A program made the position numbers and the translations under genes. 64,000 nucleotides of DNA from Cymbidium sinense (taxonomy: Eukaryota > Streptophyta > Magnoliopsida > Asparagales > Orchidaceae), in the NCBI GenBank assembly GCA_021442155.1, contig CM038215.1:208500982-208564981 (forward strand), read 5' to 3'. The notes beneath the pieces were generated by a model, which had not been told where the DNA came from, ran no database searches, and worked only from the letters and a program-made list of their open reading frames with translations. How positions within the stretch are numbered: the first letter of the stretch is position 1; each line of letters starts with the position of its first letter. Of this stretch, positions 1 to 12,699 are shown in pieces.

Positions 1-3000
1 TATTACAATGAATAATTACAATTTATAAAGAATTCATGTTATGAAGGTCTTAATTCTTCATTTCTTCTTTTCTTCATTTCTTTCTTTCTTTCTTTCTTAT
101 TTCTTCATTTGGACTTGGGATGTAGTTTTCTCCAAGGCTTCTCATGGTACATAAGACATGGTCTTATGACCAATGTTCATTCTAATTTCCCCATAACATT
201 CATTCCAAATCTCAATTAAAAAAATTACATTAAAATGAGAAATGTAAATCTAACTAAACCTGCAAAACAGAGATTAGCCAAACATACCACATAACCTAAA
301 CAGTTATATGAATAATTTGGACTTAGCACCCCACACATGGGTAACCAAGTCCATCTGTTCTAGTTTGGATCATGCCTAGGGGTATAAGCATCCCGCACAA
401 CAAAATCATTTATATATTTTTATTACGGTACCCTTTAAGCACAATCCCCTGTAGAAGACATGATTACACTAAGATCATCCTATCATCTAGTCTACGCACA
501 TGCACCCTAACATCTAGTCTAAAAATATTATATCACAAAATAAAATCAGGCAAAAAACCATGCACCACCCTAACATAGAGCTAGAAATTATGACTTAGCC
601 TAATGTGTGTGACATTTAAGGCTTGTGTGGCATGTCTTAGCTAGGCTTTTAGGTTGGAGTTTTCTAAGTGTGAAGGATTCAACTCTGAGGATGGTTTCAT
701 TCAAGTGATTTAGTTGATTTGTTAATTTTAGTTGATGATTCAATTTGGTTTGAATGAACCTACACTTAGTTACTAAATGTTGTAAAGAGAAGAAAAGAGA
801 AGGGAACTTCTCTTTCATCCCTACCTTAAGAAATTTCTAAGTAGATTCATTAATGATTTTTCTTTAGTGAATACTTTATTATGTGTTTTAATTAACCCTA
901 ATTTTAGATTTGCTCTAAATAAACTTATTCAATAAGAAAGGCATCTTAGGATTAGGTGAAAGACTATCACATAACACATCATTATTTATTCCAACATATA
1001 TACCATGCATAATGAAGCATGTATACATGCAATGCAAAGTTTTAGCACACCATAATGATGAATACAAAGAGATGTTGTTTAAGAAAATTTGGATATTCCA
1101 TGAATGCATATTTTTATTAAGTAGAAAAGAGGGACTCTTTTATCATTTAATCAAATGCACATCCACATGTATAAAAGACATAAGTGAGTATGACGCCATT
1201 ATTTTCTACACTAGGAGTGTAAGGTACAAGACCTACTTAGGGCTACTTAAAGCCTCAAAACCCCAGGATGTCCATACTAATATACCACTTTTCTTAAATA
1301 CATGTGCATGTACAAAAAGAAGCAAATGGATGAGGAATCATGCAAAAGATTTATGCTTGATTTTGGTTGTATAATTTACATGTGTAATGTGAAGTTCCTT
1401 CTTAAGTCATAACATAGAAGTGTATAGGAATAGATTTAAGCTAGTGTTATGTTCTTTTCAAATTAACTATACACTTTGCAAATCCTATTCAAATACATGT
1501 TAAGAGAAGAAGAAAGAAAATCACATCTTATGCTATAATCACTATGCAAGCTTATAAGTATTTATAAGTAGCTCACTTCATTTATAATGTTTGATTTATA
1601 AGTTTTGAAAATAATTTTTGGTTTAATAGTGATACTAGTCACTCATATTCTTAACTTTAGCCAAAACATGCAAGTTAACATAAAAGGAAACATTTTATTT
1701 AATTGGTTTTCAAAAGATATGAATGCATGATTTCATATGACAAACAACATTTAGCATGCTTGGAAATAAATAAAGTGATGTAAGCATATGACTTCATTCA
1801 CCCTAATTAATTCTAGAAGATAATCCTATGAAATAAGATCATTTAAAGTGAATCAAAATTCCTTAAAGAGATTTTTATTTTATTTTTGATTTGACTTAGG
1901 AAATGTGAAAAGAGTTTGCTGGTCCTAACCCATTTCCCCCATGTGTGAATTAGTTTTGTTTAATTTTTAGAACAAGTGGGTTGATTTTATGTTTTAGTTA
2001 GGTTAAGGTGTGAATTAAATCCATTAATTACCCACATAATTATTAATCAAATAATTATGAGCCAACATATGATATGTAATCACATAGAATTTAAATCAGC
2101 AGTGCACCTAAGAAATAAAGGGGCCTAATACAATTAGCACATAATTATTAATTAATTAAGCTAAAGGGTTTAATTAAGTACTTTCATAACCTTCCCACAC
2201 ATGTGACTTGGATATGCTTTTCTTAAACTTACCTTAGGCTTTTGAATACCTAAGGATCTACCCAGCACAAGATTGATTAAGTCCAGATTGATTTTGAAAG
2301 TTTGATTAGACTAATTAAGTAGATCATTAGTGGATTAATCCTTAAATATGTTTGGATTAAGGAAGAAAGGGGGTTTAAGTAATAACTTAGGAAAAATATC
2401 CCAAACCCATCCATAAACATCCTCCTTACTTAAATAATGTTTAATTATCTCAATTAAGGGAGTAAATCACTGTTCATATGCTTAATTACTCTTAATAACA
2501 TTAAGGGGGTGATTAGGGATTCATTAATTAATTTCCCTAATTTACACGTTGATAAATTCCAAGAAAACTAGGGGAGGCAGAAGTCATCTCGCTAAACATG
2601 TTTGAGAATTTTAGAATTAATTAATGAAGTAATTAGGGAGTACTTAAGATAATTAAATTTTTAATTAAACTTTAATTAAGGAAAAATTCACTATTTAAAA
2701 TCAATTAGGAATAATTTAATTAGATTCCCCTCTGAAATACCTTTAAAATGATCCCCCATTTATAATTTTTAGATTTTTTATATTTAATTATGATTTTATA
2801 AAGCTTTTGTGATTAAGGATAAATATTTATTATAATATCCCTTGCCATTGAATTGTGGCGCTTTCCACATTGCATGATGGGATTGGTTATTTAAGTTATC
2901 AAATTATGCGTCGCGTCAGCTGGAAGTGTAACGCGCTTTCCCCTGGGCCTTCCCATTAAGGATTAGACGGCCAGGGTAAATCCTATGGTTCTAAAGGGCT

Positions 3001-3839
3001 TAAATTAGTGGATCTAATCGATTTAATCAGAGCCATCCATGAAAAACATGCGGGATGGATGACTCATGATTCATCCTATCTTCTGAGGGAGATGGAGATG
3101 TCTCCTCCAGCTTGATCCGAGAGCTCACTGGCTCAGATTAGGCTAGGATTTACCCCACACCATCAAGAGGTATAGGGAAGAATATCCAACGGCTAGAATC
3201 TAATTGGATTATAATTTCCTTCACAGGTAGCTTCTGAGGAGGTAGCTTCTTCTAGTGGAGACAAAGCCCTGTTGAAGGTTTCAAGCCTTGATTTGAAGTG
3301 GATTGATCAATTGACCAAGCTCCCCTTCAATGGCTTTTGACTTCGATTGAGGTCCCCCTTCACGTGGCTTGGAGACTTGGGAATTTGGGTGATGACTAGG
3401 TCCCTTGATGGTGCATGCAAAGTGAATTTAGGTTTGGTGGAGAATTAGATGATTTGGAGTTTTGAATTACCTCCCTTTTTTTGGCTTTGAAGGAAACTAA
3501 GAAGGATAAATTCAAGAGGCTTGGAAATGGCTTTGGAAAACTTGGAGAAGCTTACTTTCAATTCTTAGAGCTCAATCAAATGCAATGTGTCTGGTTTGAG
3601 TTGGAATGAGGAGGAGTAAATCTCCCCCTACTTGGATCGGATGGCCAAGTCTTGATTTGCCACTTTTGATCAATTGAGAAGATTAATTGGGTTGTTTAGG
3701 CTGTTGGGCACTCCGTGTGGTTCATTTTTTGGTAGAGGAGTGGAGGAGAGGGAGTGCACATGTGCTAGGTGAGTGTAAGAGGTGATCCAAGTGGCCAATT
3801 TGCATTGTAGAGGTTGATTTGGATTTGGGTTGGGTCATG

Positions 3840-4960
3840 GTTGACCCAAGGTGATTGGGTCATGTTCACCACCCTTCTTAGTGTCAAATGAACCATTATG
3901 AAGATGCCAAGTGGCCTTAAGAAAGAATATGACCAAATTCTAAGTGAATTTGGTCATAAGATACCCTTTGACCTAGCAATAAAATGGTCATTTGGCCTTA
4001 ATTTTGATTTGGCCAGATTTGAAATGATTCAAAAGTGGGTTGGGCCAAATTTCAAGTGATTTGGAGTTCATTTAGTTTAGATTGGTTCAATTTGACCTAT
4101 TTAGGTCAATTTGGGTTAGATTGACCAATTGTTTAAATTGGGTCAAACCATAGGTTAAATCAAGTTCAAATGATCATTTGGAGCCTATGGGTATCATTGG
4201 TTTGGTTCAATTTGATTTATATTTGGTTTTGGTTCATTTAGGTTCATTTAGGTCAAATGGGTCAAGTTGACCAATTTGACCCATTTGACATAATTGGGTT
4301 AAGTCATGGGTTAGTTTAGGCTTGGTTGATCATTTGAAATGTATTGCAAGCTTTGGTTTTAATCAATTTTGGTTTTTTTTTATTTCAAGTTGATTTGACC
4401 ATTTAGGTCAAGTTGGGTTCATGGTCAATTGGGCTAGGTTTGGTCTAGTTGGCCAATTGAAGCTTTAGTCAAGTTCAAAAAGTGATTTAGAATAAATTAG
4501 ACCCATTAGTTGCAATCAATTTGGCTTAGATCAAGATTTGACCTATTTTTACTTTTTAGGTCAACTTGGGTCAACTTAGGTCAAGTGGCCAATTGGGCTA
4601 GGTTTGGCTCAAATGATGACTTGGTCAAGTTCAATCATTGATTATGAACTGATTTAGATCAATGGTTTCAATCAATTTATCTTATGGCAAATTTAGGCTA
4701 ATTTGGGTTTCATTTGGGCTAAGTGTTAACTTGGTCAAAGGCTAGGTTTGACTTGATTTGATCCAATTTGAGTGATTGATCGTCCTAGGATGATTGTTGC
4801 TCACGATGTGAGGCATAAATGTGCTTAGTTCAATCTAATTTGGGTTAGATTAGAATTTAGCTCAAATAGGTGCTTTAAGTCACTTTGGGTCAAGTGGGCC
4901 TAAGTGGGTCAATTGGCTTGATCAAGGCTTGATTCAAGTTTGGTTGAACTCACATATGGA
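3840..4960. repeat. GGTCAA/TTGACC-rich low-complexity tract in U3 (copy 1)
   Basis: The sequence is a degenerate string built on TTGGGTCAA-like words, with both GGTCAA and its complement TTGACC recurring every 10-30 bp. TTGAC(C/T) is the core of the plant W-box recognised by WRKY transcription factors. The same tract lies at the same LTR position at 10,980-11,900 and 56,097-56,720, so it is part of the LTR and not a local microsatellite. Binding is inferred from the motif only. Confidence 0.8.
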
Positions 4961-5264
4961 CTTATGATTGAAATATAAATCCAATTGCAAGTGATTTGGA
5001 GTCAAATGGGTTTTGATTCATTTGACAATTTCAAGTTCAAAGGATGGACATGGGTTTGACTCAGATTAGTTTGATTTTGGTTTGATGATTGAAATTCATG
5101 TTTATATTTGGTTTGTGATTGAAGGAATGATTGTTTGAAGAGAAAATACAAAGGTTTGGATTGATTTTAGATTGATTTGGCTAAGTTCAAGAATTTGACT
5201 TGAAGGGGTATAGGTTGGATTTAGGTTTGATTTGGACTTGAGTTTTGAATTTGGTTTTGGATAT

Positions 5265-5318
5265 TTGAATTTATATTTCATTTATATTTGTCAATATAAA
5301 TGAGAATATAAATGGGCC
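5265..5318. repeat. AT-rich palindrome in U3, single copy
   Basis: A near-perfect inverted repeat: a left arm of the form ATTTATATTTCATTTATAT and a right arm ATATAAATGAGAATATAAAT, separated by a few bases. The LTR of element B carries four tandem versions of this palindrome (57,232-57,789). Copy 1 has only this one. Confidence 0.8.
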
Positions 5319-5510
5319 AAGAGAAAATCTTTTGAATTTGGAATGATTTGAATTTGATTTGAGCTAAGTCCATAAGATGGAATCAAAATGGCTTAGGAAA
5401 AATTTTTGGGATTTGAATTCAATCATGAGTTTCAATCATTTGATTTGGAATTGATTCATGATTTGAGAAAATCCATTGAGTTGGAATTCATTTAAGGTTT
5501 GATTTGGAAT

Positions 5511-5660
5511 TGATTTGAATTTGAAGTTGATTTGGATTTGAAGTTGATTTGAATTTGAAGTTGACTTGAATTTGAAGTTGGTTTGAATTTGAAGTTGACT
5601 TGAATTTGAAGTTGGTTTGAATTTAAAGTTGATTTGAATTTAAAGTTGACTTGAATTTGA
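5511..5660. repeat. 17-bp minisatellite, about 9 copies
   Basis: Tandem units close to GAAGTTGATTTGAATTT, with GATTTG/GACTTG/GGTTTG variants. Other LTR copies at this position have similar words but no such regular array, so it is a private expansion of copy 1. Confidence 0.85.
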
Positions 5661-7329
5661 ACTTTGACTTGAAAGGAAGAAGTAAGGATTTAGTTCAAGC
5701 TATAGGGTAGGAAAGTTTTCCTAATACCCCTAAGGCATGACCTATTCCTATGGCTAACTCTTCTAAGTCTCTAGGGTTAGGTTAAGTGTTCAACTAATCA
5801 CTAACAATGTCTTAAGACTAAGGAACTCTTAATGTCTAGAGGAGTCCTAAGTCTAAGATGAAGAATTTGAAAGCTCACTCTAAAATTGAGGTCAATAATA
5901 TGTAAAGCGGGCTGCGTTAGCGCGCCACATGGTGCCAATAGGATTATGTTTAATTAAGGCTAATTAATATGTTTTTAAGGCTGAAACTTCATAAACTAAT
6001 AACAAATCATAGAAAAATCCAAAAAAGTACATATAAGTGCTCATTTCAAAGGTATATCAAGGAGGAATCCAATAAAATTATCCTTAATTGATTTTTAACA
6101 GTAATCAGAGCTTAATAAGGGTTTAATTGAAAAATTAATTACTTAATTACTCTCTAATTAATTAACTAATTAGCCTCAAACTTTGTGAGATTATTTTTGG
6201 GGATGACCTCTGCCTCCCCTAATTTTCTTGGGATTTATTGATTAATTAATTAGGAAAATTAATTGATTAAGCCCTAATTACCTTCTTAACTTAATTAAGG
6301 GTTAATTAAGCATGTCAATAATAAATTGATTATTTAATTGGGTCATTTATCACTGTTTAATAGTGAGGAGATTTATGGAATGTTATTGGGACCTCTCTCC
6401 TAATTTCTTTTCTTAAGTTCACCTTACTTTTCAAGAAAATTAATTAAGGATTAATTGGCTAATTAATTACTTAATTAATTTAATTAAAATTTGAAACATA
6501 TGAGAACCTAATTAATTAATTATAGGTAGATCTTTAGGTGTTTAATAACTTAAAGATATTTAAGAAAATTATGGTTAACTCACATGTGTGGGAAAGCCAT
6601 AAGTGTACTTAATTAAAGTTCCTTAATCTAACTAGCCAATAATTATGAGCTAATTGCATTAGGCCCTTTCATTTCATAGGACCATTGCTAAGTTACTTTT
6701 TAATTCATTTGCATATCTTGTTAGTTCATAATTGTTAGGATAATTACTTTAAGGCAACATAAGTAAGGGTTAATTAATGAACTTAATTCATAACATAACT
6801 TAATTAACTCATAAAAATTAATTTAATCACTTCTCATTAAACCAAAATAAACTCACAAATATGGGGATGGGATTAGAATTAGCAAACTTCTTCTCACATT
6901 CCTTGAATCAAATTAAACATGAAATACAAAATGACATTAAAAATGTTTGGTTTACTTTAAATGATTTGATTTGATTTGATTGCCCTTAGGAATTAATTTG
7001 ATTGAATGAAATCATGTGTTTGTGTTTACTTATTCCTTTCCAATCATATTAAATATTGTATGTCAATTGGTCCATACCTCCATCTATTTTCAAAATTAAT
7101 TAAATTAAATGAGGTTTCTTTTTTATGTTAAGCTTTCATGTGTTGATTTAGATTAATATATGTGTGGCTACTATCACTATTAAATCCAAATGTATTTTTC
7201 AAAAAGCTTATAATGAATCATAACATATGTTAGGATGCTAGTTATAAATATATAGGATATGCATATGATTATACATTAAGTGTATGAACAAAAGTCTCTT
7301 TCATTTATTCACATGTTGATTTACATAAG

Positions 7330-7690
7330 TACGAATGTAATGGGTATATAGCTTGGACATCCTAGGAATACGAGGCTTTAGCTAGCCCCAAGGAGGTCAT
7401 TTGATTACCTCACTTCCCTAGTTTAAACAATGGCACATAATCATTTGATTTCACTCTTATGAATCTTTAACCTAAGAATTTAGATAGAGCTTTAAATCAT
7501 ATACCTAAATAATTCCATTAAAGAAAAATACAATTTCTTGCGTGATTTTCATCCTATTAATGAATACATGTGTATGTATTTAAGAAAAGTGGGTACATAG
7601 TATGGACATCTCGGGAATATGAGGATTTAGCTAGCCCCAAAGAGGATATTTGATTACCTCACTTCCTTGGTTAACAATGACACGTACCCA
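7330..7690 (+). repeat. ~260-bp LTR sub-repeat, two units
   Basis: Two related blocks near 7,340-7,435 and 7,590-7,685 share the order 'ggacatc..gga-at..gag...ttagctagcccca-a-gagg...tttgattacctcacttcc'. The homologous LTR at 28,329-28,960 has three units. The copy 1 and element B LTRs have one diverged unit each (near 1,190-1,300 and 53,265-53,365). Confidence 0.75.
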
Positions 7691-8866
7691 TTTAATTTCA
7701 TCCTTATATATTTTTGTATAAGAATTTGGATATAGGTTTAAAATTAATATTATTAAATAGTTCAATGCAATGAAAAATAAAAACTTTAAATATGCATGTT
7801 CACATCCACCATTTAAGTGTGCTAAAACATATTATATGTGTAGGTATACTTAGGATTTAATCATATGCATGTTGCATGTGATGGAAATGAATGATTTAAC
7901 ATATGTCATTTGATGGTAATTCAATTAAGTTAACCTTAAGATGCCTTTCATATTCAATGGAATTATTTAAGGTGAACCAAAACTTAGGATCAATTTAAAA
8001 TGTATAATAAGCCAGTTAGTAAAGAGAACTAAATAAAATTAATATACTTTAGAAAGTGACTTAAGGTAGGGATGAAAGAGGGCGATCCTCTTTCTTCTCT
8101 TTATGACACTTAGTTGCTAAGTGTAATCATTTGAAACAAAATAAAACACAAATTAAAATTCTCAAATCAATTAAACAACTTCAAGTGAAATCAACCCTTT
8201 ATATTAAATGAAAGTCCTTCATACTTAGAAAATCTTAACACTAATGCTTAGTTAAGGCATGCCACACAAGCCTTAACACACACATTAGAACTAAGTCACT
8301 ACTTCTAGCTTTATATTAGGATAGTGCATGGTATGATGTTTGTTTTATTTTGTAATGTATTATTTTAGACTGGATGTTAGGGTGTATATTTCGTAGACTG
8401 GATGTTAGGCCGATATTAGCATAATCATATTTTCTATAGGGGATTGTGCTTAAGTGATGCTTAAAATAAATATAAATGCTCTCTTTGCATGTTGCTTAAA
8501 TCCCTAAGCATTATCTAAGTTAGGATAGGTGGGCTTGGTTACTCATGTGCAGGGTGCTAAGTCCAAATTAAATATAACTGCTTGGGTTGTATGTGTGTTT
8601 AGCTAACACTTATTTTCAGGTGTACTTATATTTATTTATTTTCCTATTTTTAATGTAATTTTTCATTAGGAATTAGGATTAGTGTTATGAGAGATTAGGA
8701 TGAGCATTAGCTAGAAGGCTTTGTCTTGGGGTGCCATGTGATGCCTTGAAGCCTACCAACTCAAAGAAGTAAGGAAGAAGAAAGGACAAAGAAATGAAGG
8801 AGACATGAAGATCCCCCATAACACTTATTCTCTTATAAACTATAATTATTCTTTCATATTTTGGGT

Positions 8867-8875
8867 TATATAAGG
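8867..8875 (+). promoter_or_regulatory. Candidate TATA box of inverted LTR
   Basis: TATATAAGG followed by GTAGAGC, 1,461 bp before the LTR end at 10,328. The same TATAAGGGTAGAGC context occurs at matching distances in the LTRs ending at 25,700 and 50,581. That conservation is the reason to call it the LTR core promoter. No transcription evidence is available. Confidence 0.5.
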
Positions 8876-10328
8876 GTAGAGCCTAGCTATTCATCTTTCA
8901 TTTTCGGGTTGTATGGCTGTACTTGACTGCACCAGCTTCTTATTCTGTTACGATAGTTATAAATTTGATTGATATTATGTTTAGTTTATGCATTAGAAAC
9001 AACATGCCTTTTCATAGTTTCTTATGATTGATGCTTTAATGTGTGGCTTAGATTCGATTAGGCCCTTAAGAAAAAAATAAATCTTTTACCCAACTACAAC
9101 TCATAACTTAAGATTAAATAATTCATAACCTCACAATAAAGCTTAGGAATAAAATCAAGATAATTAAAAGATTTAGCAACCCCTTACTGAATATTGTATG
9201 TCTCACATCATGCATGGATATTCCTTCTTCCTTAAAATAGGATATTTCCATCCTTGCATGATAGGGGAATGCTTAACTTGTGAGGGCATCCCTTGTGGTG
9301 GAAAAAACCCCTTTCTCATTGATTTAGTTAAAAATCTTATTTCATCAAACATATAGGCATCAAAATCATAAAGCCTTTGTCAAAATTGAAATAAAATTTG
9401 AAAAGATTTGCATTTGTAGATTTAAGTCATTACTCATACCACTCATGCTCTAGTCTCTTAGGAAGTTATAAATTAATAACAACCCAACTATCTTGCAATT
9501 TCGTATGACTGGACCATATGGATTTAAAGCGTAGGAGTTAGCTGATGGCCACTCCAGGTGGTTGTAAGCCCAATAGTCGAGTGGTTTATCTTCTCTTGTG
9601 GAGGTAACTTTATGCTCATCATTGCTTATATTTAGGTTGTGCTTTAGCTCTTACTAAAGCTCCCTAGATGTAGGATCCGAGGTTGCTATTTCTTTTAAGC
9701 TACAAGCATAATCCTTACCTTTTAGGCATCTCCATAACCTTGTGTTTATGGATTATAAGTCCTAGTAATCTAATAAAATTTCAATTCAAAACATATAAAT
9801 TTCTTCAATTTTAAATATATAAAGCCCAATTATAGGATAGTCTAGAATGCTCACTAAGCTTCCTAGTATCATGAGCATTTCCTACTCATTCCCTTTAGCT
9901 TCCAAAATAAGTCTCTTCATTTGATCTATCCCGATTGATTTTCCAAATATAACCAATTCTTTGATAGTCTAGCTTTGAAATCTTTGGAGAAAATAATTGC
10001 CCACTTTAATTGAGAGTATTCCTAAGGAACTCTCATTCCTTAGGATTTAATTAACTTTGGGGGCTTACCCCCATAGGAAACTTTAGAACCCAATATTTAA
10101 TAAGCCTTGCTTTATTCATCCACATAAAGCAGGAAAAAAATCTCTAGTATATTCGAAGACCCATCATGCATTAGGAGTTCTTATTAAGTGATTAGGTCCA
10201 TTGAAGGGTGATGCATCTATCATTCGAGATAATACATCATACCATAATGTCATACCCAATCACTTTAATAAGCACCCCCTATGATTTGCATGGTGTCACC
10301 CAATACACATCCAAAAATAAACACCACA

Positions 10329-12580
10329 GTAGGTGATCGATGTTGATCGAAATCCACTCTCCGATAGTCGAGAAGCTCAGGAGGTGATTCATTCTTGCTT
10401 GACTACCTCCAAGGATGGTGTGTGAAAAATAAATTGCACTTCGGTTGTGCTTTGCAAAAATAGGGATCAATGGAAGAGTGCCCTATTTTATCTTGAAGGA
10501 AACTGAGAGTGTGGAAGTTGGGGAAGCTTGGGAACTCTCTAGGAAGCTCGTGATAGCTCATTTTAGGGTTCTCATGCTATAATGAATGAATTCCTATGGG
10601 ATTGAGTGGAAATGAGAGGGTGTATACCCCCTCCCTTGGATTGGATGAACAGGCTTGATTTGGCTCTATGTGATCATCTGACCACCTCAGAGGGTTGTGG
10701 AGGTCCTTGAGTGGATGAGGTGGCTCAGTTTGGTTGGGTGAAGGTGTGGAGGTGGCTACTAAGGAGGGTAGTGGATTTATTTGGTGGTTTCAAATGCTCC
10801 AATGGGGGAGGTAAGGTGATTTCACCTCTCCATGGGTCATGGATGACCCAACCACCCTTAGGTCAGGTTGGGCAGTGTCCTAGGAGCCTAGGTGGACCAA
10901 TGGGAGAGTGTCAAGCAATAAATGAATGGAAATGACCACTTTCATGGGTGATTTACCTCATGTGATACCCTTAACCCAATGGTAGGATGGTCATTTGGAA
11001 TTAGGTTTGATTTGGGCATATTTGAAATGAGTCAAAAGTGGGTTGGGATAAATTTCATGTCATTTGAAGTTCATTAGGTTCAATTTGGCTCAATTTGATC
11101 CATTTAGGTCAAATTGGGTCAAATCAGGTTGGGTTGACCAATCGATAAAATTGGGTCAAACCAAGGGTTGGGTCAAATTTATATGATCAATTGGAGTGTA
11201 TTGGTGTCATTATTTTGATTCAATTTGGTTTAGATTTGGTTTTGGTTCATTTGGGTCAAATGGGTCAAGTTGACCAATTTGATCTAATTGACCAAATTTG
11301 CTTAAGTCATGGCTTGGTTTGGGTTTGGTTGATCATTTGGAATATGTTGTGAGGTTTGGTTAAGTTTAATTTGGATTTTATAGGGTTTTAGGTTGGTTTG
11401 ACCCTTTAGGTCAAGTTGGGTTTAATAGGTCATTTGCGTCTAGTGAATCGATTGCGCTCAATTGAGGCTTTGGTCAAGTTCAATAGTCAATTTGAAGTGA
11501 ACTTGAGCCATTAGTTGCAATCAATTTAATTTATATTTAGATTTGACACATTTTGGCCATTTAGGTCAAATTGGGTCAACTTGGGTCAAGAGGGTCAATT
11601 GGGTTAGGTTTTTCTCAATTGAAGGTCAAGTCATGAAGTTTGTATTGGCTTAATTCACTATAGTTTGGCTTGAATTGGATTTTGGTTCAAATAGGTTAAA
11701 TTGGTCACTTTGGGTCAAGTGAGCCAATTGGGTTTAGTTGGGTAGAGTTTAATTTAGCTAAGTTTATATATGGATTTGGGATTGATATATAAATTCAACT
11801 ACAATTGGTTTGGGTTCAAATGAGTTTTGGTTTATTTAAATATTTAAGGTCAAATGGGCTAAGTTGGGTTTGACTTGGGTTGATTTTGATTTGACTTGAT
11901 AATTATAGATTTCATTTATATTTGGGATGATGATTAAATGTATAGTTATTTTTGAGAAAATCAATTGAATTTAGCTTGAATTTGAATTGGATAATGGCTA
12001 AACTCATGAAGGTTGATTTACATGACTTAGGAAGGATCTTGATTTGATTGTAGATTTTGGAAAATTGGATTTAGAATTGGGTTTGATTGTAAGTTTGATA
12101 GATTGATTGAAAAGTTGAATTGATATATGAGAAAATCACTTGAGTTTGGATTGATTTGACTTTGGCTAAGGCTAAGTCCATAATAAGAAATCATAAGGCT
12201 TAGGATGGTTTTGCATTTGGATTTGATCAGGGGCTATAATAATTTGGTTTGGAGTTTTGATTTGGATTTTGATTTGGATTTGGTATTTGAATTGAATTTG
12301 AGGTTTGGTTTGATAAGGTGAACATGGATTGGGTTTAGGATATAAGGTAGGTGGATCTCCCTAAGTTCTAAGGCTTGGCCTAATCCTATGGTTAACCCTT
12401 CTAAGTCTCTAGGCTTAGGTTAAGTATTTACTTAATTGCTAGAAGTATCTTATGACTAGGAAAGTCTTAGTGTCTAGAAGACTTCTAAGTCTAAGATGAG
12501 GATAATGAGAACTCACTCCAAAAGTGAGGTTAATGAAATGACCCCTAATAAGTGCGGTGTAATTAACAAGGTACACCACA
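10329..12580 (-). mobile_element. Element A 3' LTR, outer U3 part
   Basis: On the minus strand this begins at 12,580 with TGTGGTGT, matching the complement of the LTR end, and runs left through a W-box-rich tract to 10,329. The part at 10,329-10,960 aligns with 30,902-31,530 of the element A 5' LTR at roughly 85-90% identity by eye. The rest of the 3' LTR is missing in this orientation: at 10,328/10,329 the sequence switches to an inverted LTR end. The LTR start is placed by the inverted-terminal match. The internal bases just outside it are not clearly a polypurine tract, which weakens the exact boundary. Confidence 0.75.
10980..11900. repeat. GGTCAA/TTGACC-rich tract in U3 (element A 3' LTR)
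   Basis: Same position and word content as the tracts at 3,840-4,960 and 56,097-56,720. The element A 5' LTR lacks it because that LTR is cut at 31,536. Confidence 0.8.
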
Positions 12581-12699
12581 CATATTGATGTTGATCGAGA
12601 TGATCAACAATGTTCAAAGGATTGCAAGCGCTAAAAAACTGATCTATTCCTAGACTCGAAAGGTAGATATAATCATGATCTTAGTGTGATGCAACTCAA

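Larger units (their letters stand above)
1..5905 (-). mobile_element. Giant Tat/Ogre-like LTR, copy 1 (U3 side, truncated)
   Basis: This stretch is colinear with the complete LTR at 50,581-58,227. Shared landmarks in order are the pyrimidine tract at 60-110 (like 52,130-52,180), a block on recycling of 'gtgtaaggtacaagacctacttagg' type around 1,215-1,245 (like 53,286-53,315), a CpG-bearing patch at 2,870-2,990, a GGTCAA/TTGACC-rich tract at 3,840-4,960, and the closing block near 5,700-5,895 (like 58,020-58,175). The left edge of the window cuts it just short of the TATA/R/U5 part. The right edge breaks about 35 bp before the expected LTR start and joins an oppositely oriented LTR piece. It belongs to the same subfamily as the element B LTR. 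No coding capacity is expected; short ORFs here look incidental. Confidence 0.85.
5906..10328 (+). mobile_element. Inverted LTR fragment (mid-U3 to LTR end), plus orientation
   Basis: Read on the plus strand, this segment matches the reverse complement of 25,700-30,350 along its length. It begins in the CpG-bearing patch (5,906-5,940, like 30,320-30,350). It then passes the AATTAATTAA-rich tract, two sub-repeats (7,330-7,690), a TATA-like box (8,867), the block at 9,180-9,320 (like 26,690-26,870), and the terminal stretch at 10,100-10,328. It ends in AACACCACA, the LTR terminus. It is flanked on both sides by minus-strand LTR sequence. It could be the other half of element A's own 3' LTR turned around in place, or the remnant of a separate plus-strand element. 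Its similarity to the element A 5' LTR fits either. Confidence 0.85.

Noticed and set aside
1012..1374. 120-codon plus-strand ORF
   Set aside because: It lies within the LTR, antisense to the element. The homologous LTR at 53,080-53,450 does not keep the frame, and no motif is recognised.
3840..4960. Telomere-like or satellite repeat
   Set aside because: Words such as TTGGGTCAA are irregular, do not match the plant telomere unit TTTAGGG, and are confined to the LTR U3.
10711..10935. A 74-codon ORF antisense to the LTR, conserved in length with 31,280-31,504
   Set aside because: Comparing the two by eye gives far more amino-acid-changing than silent differences (about 14 versus 3). There is no sign of protein-level selection, and the element B LTR lacks it.
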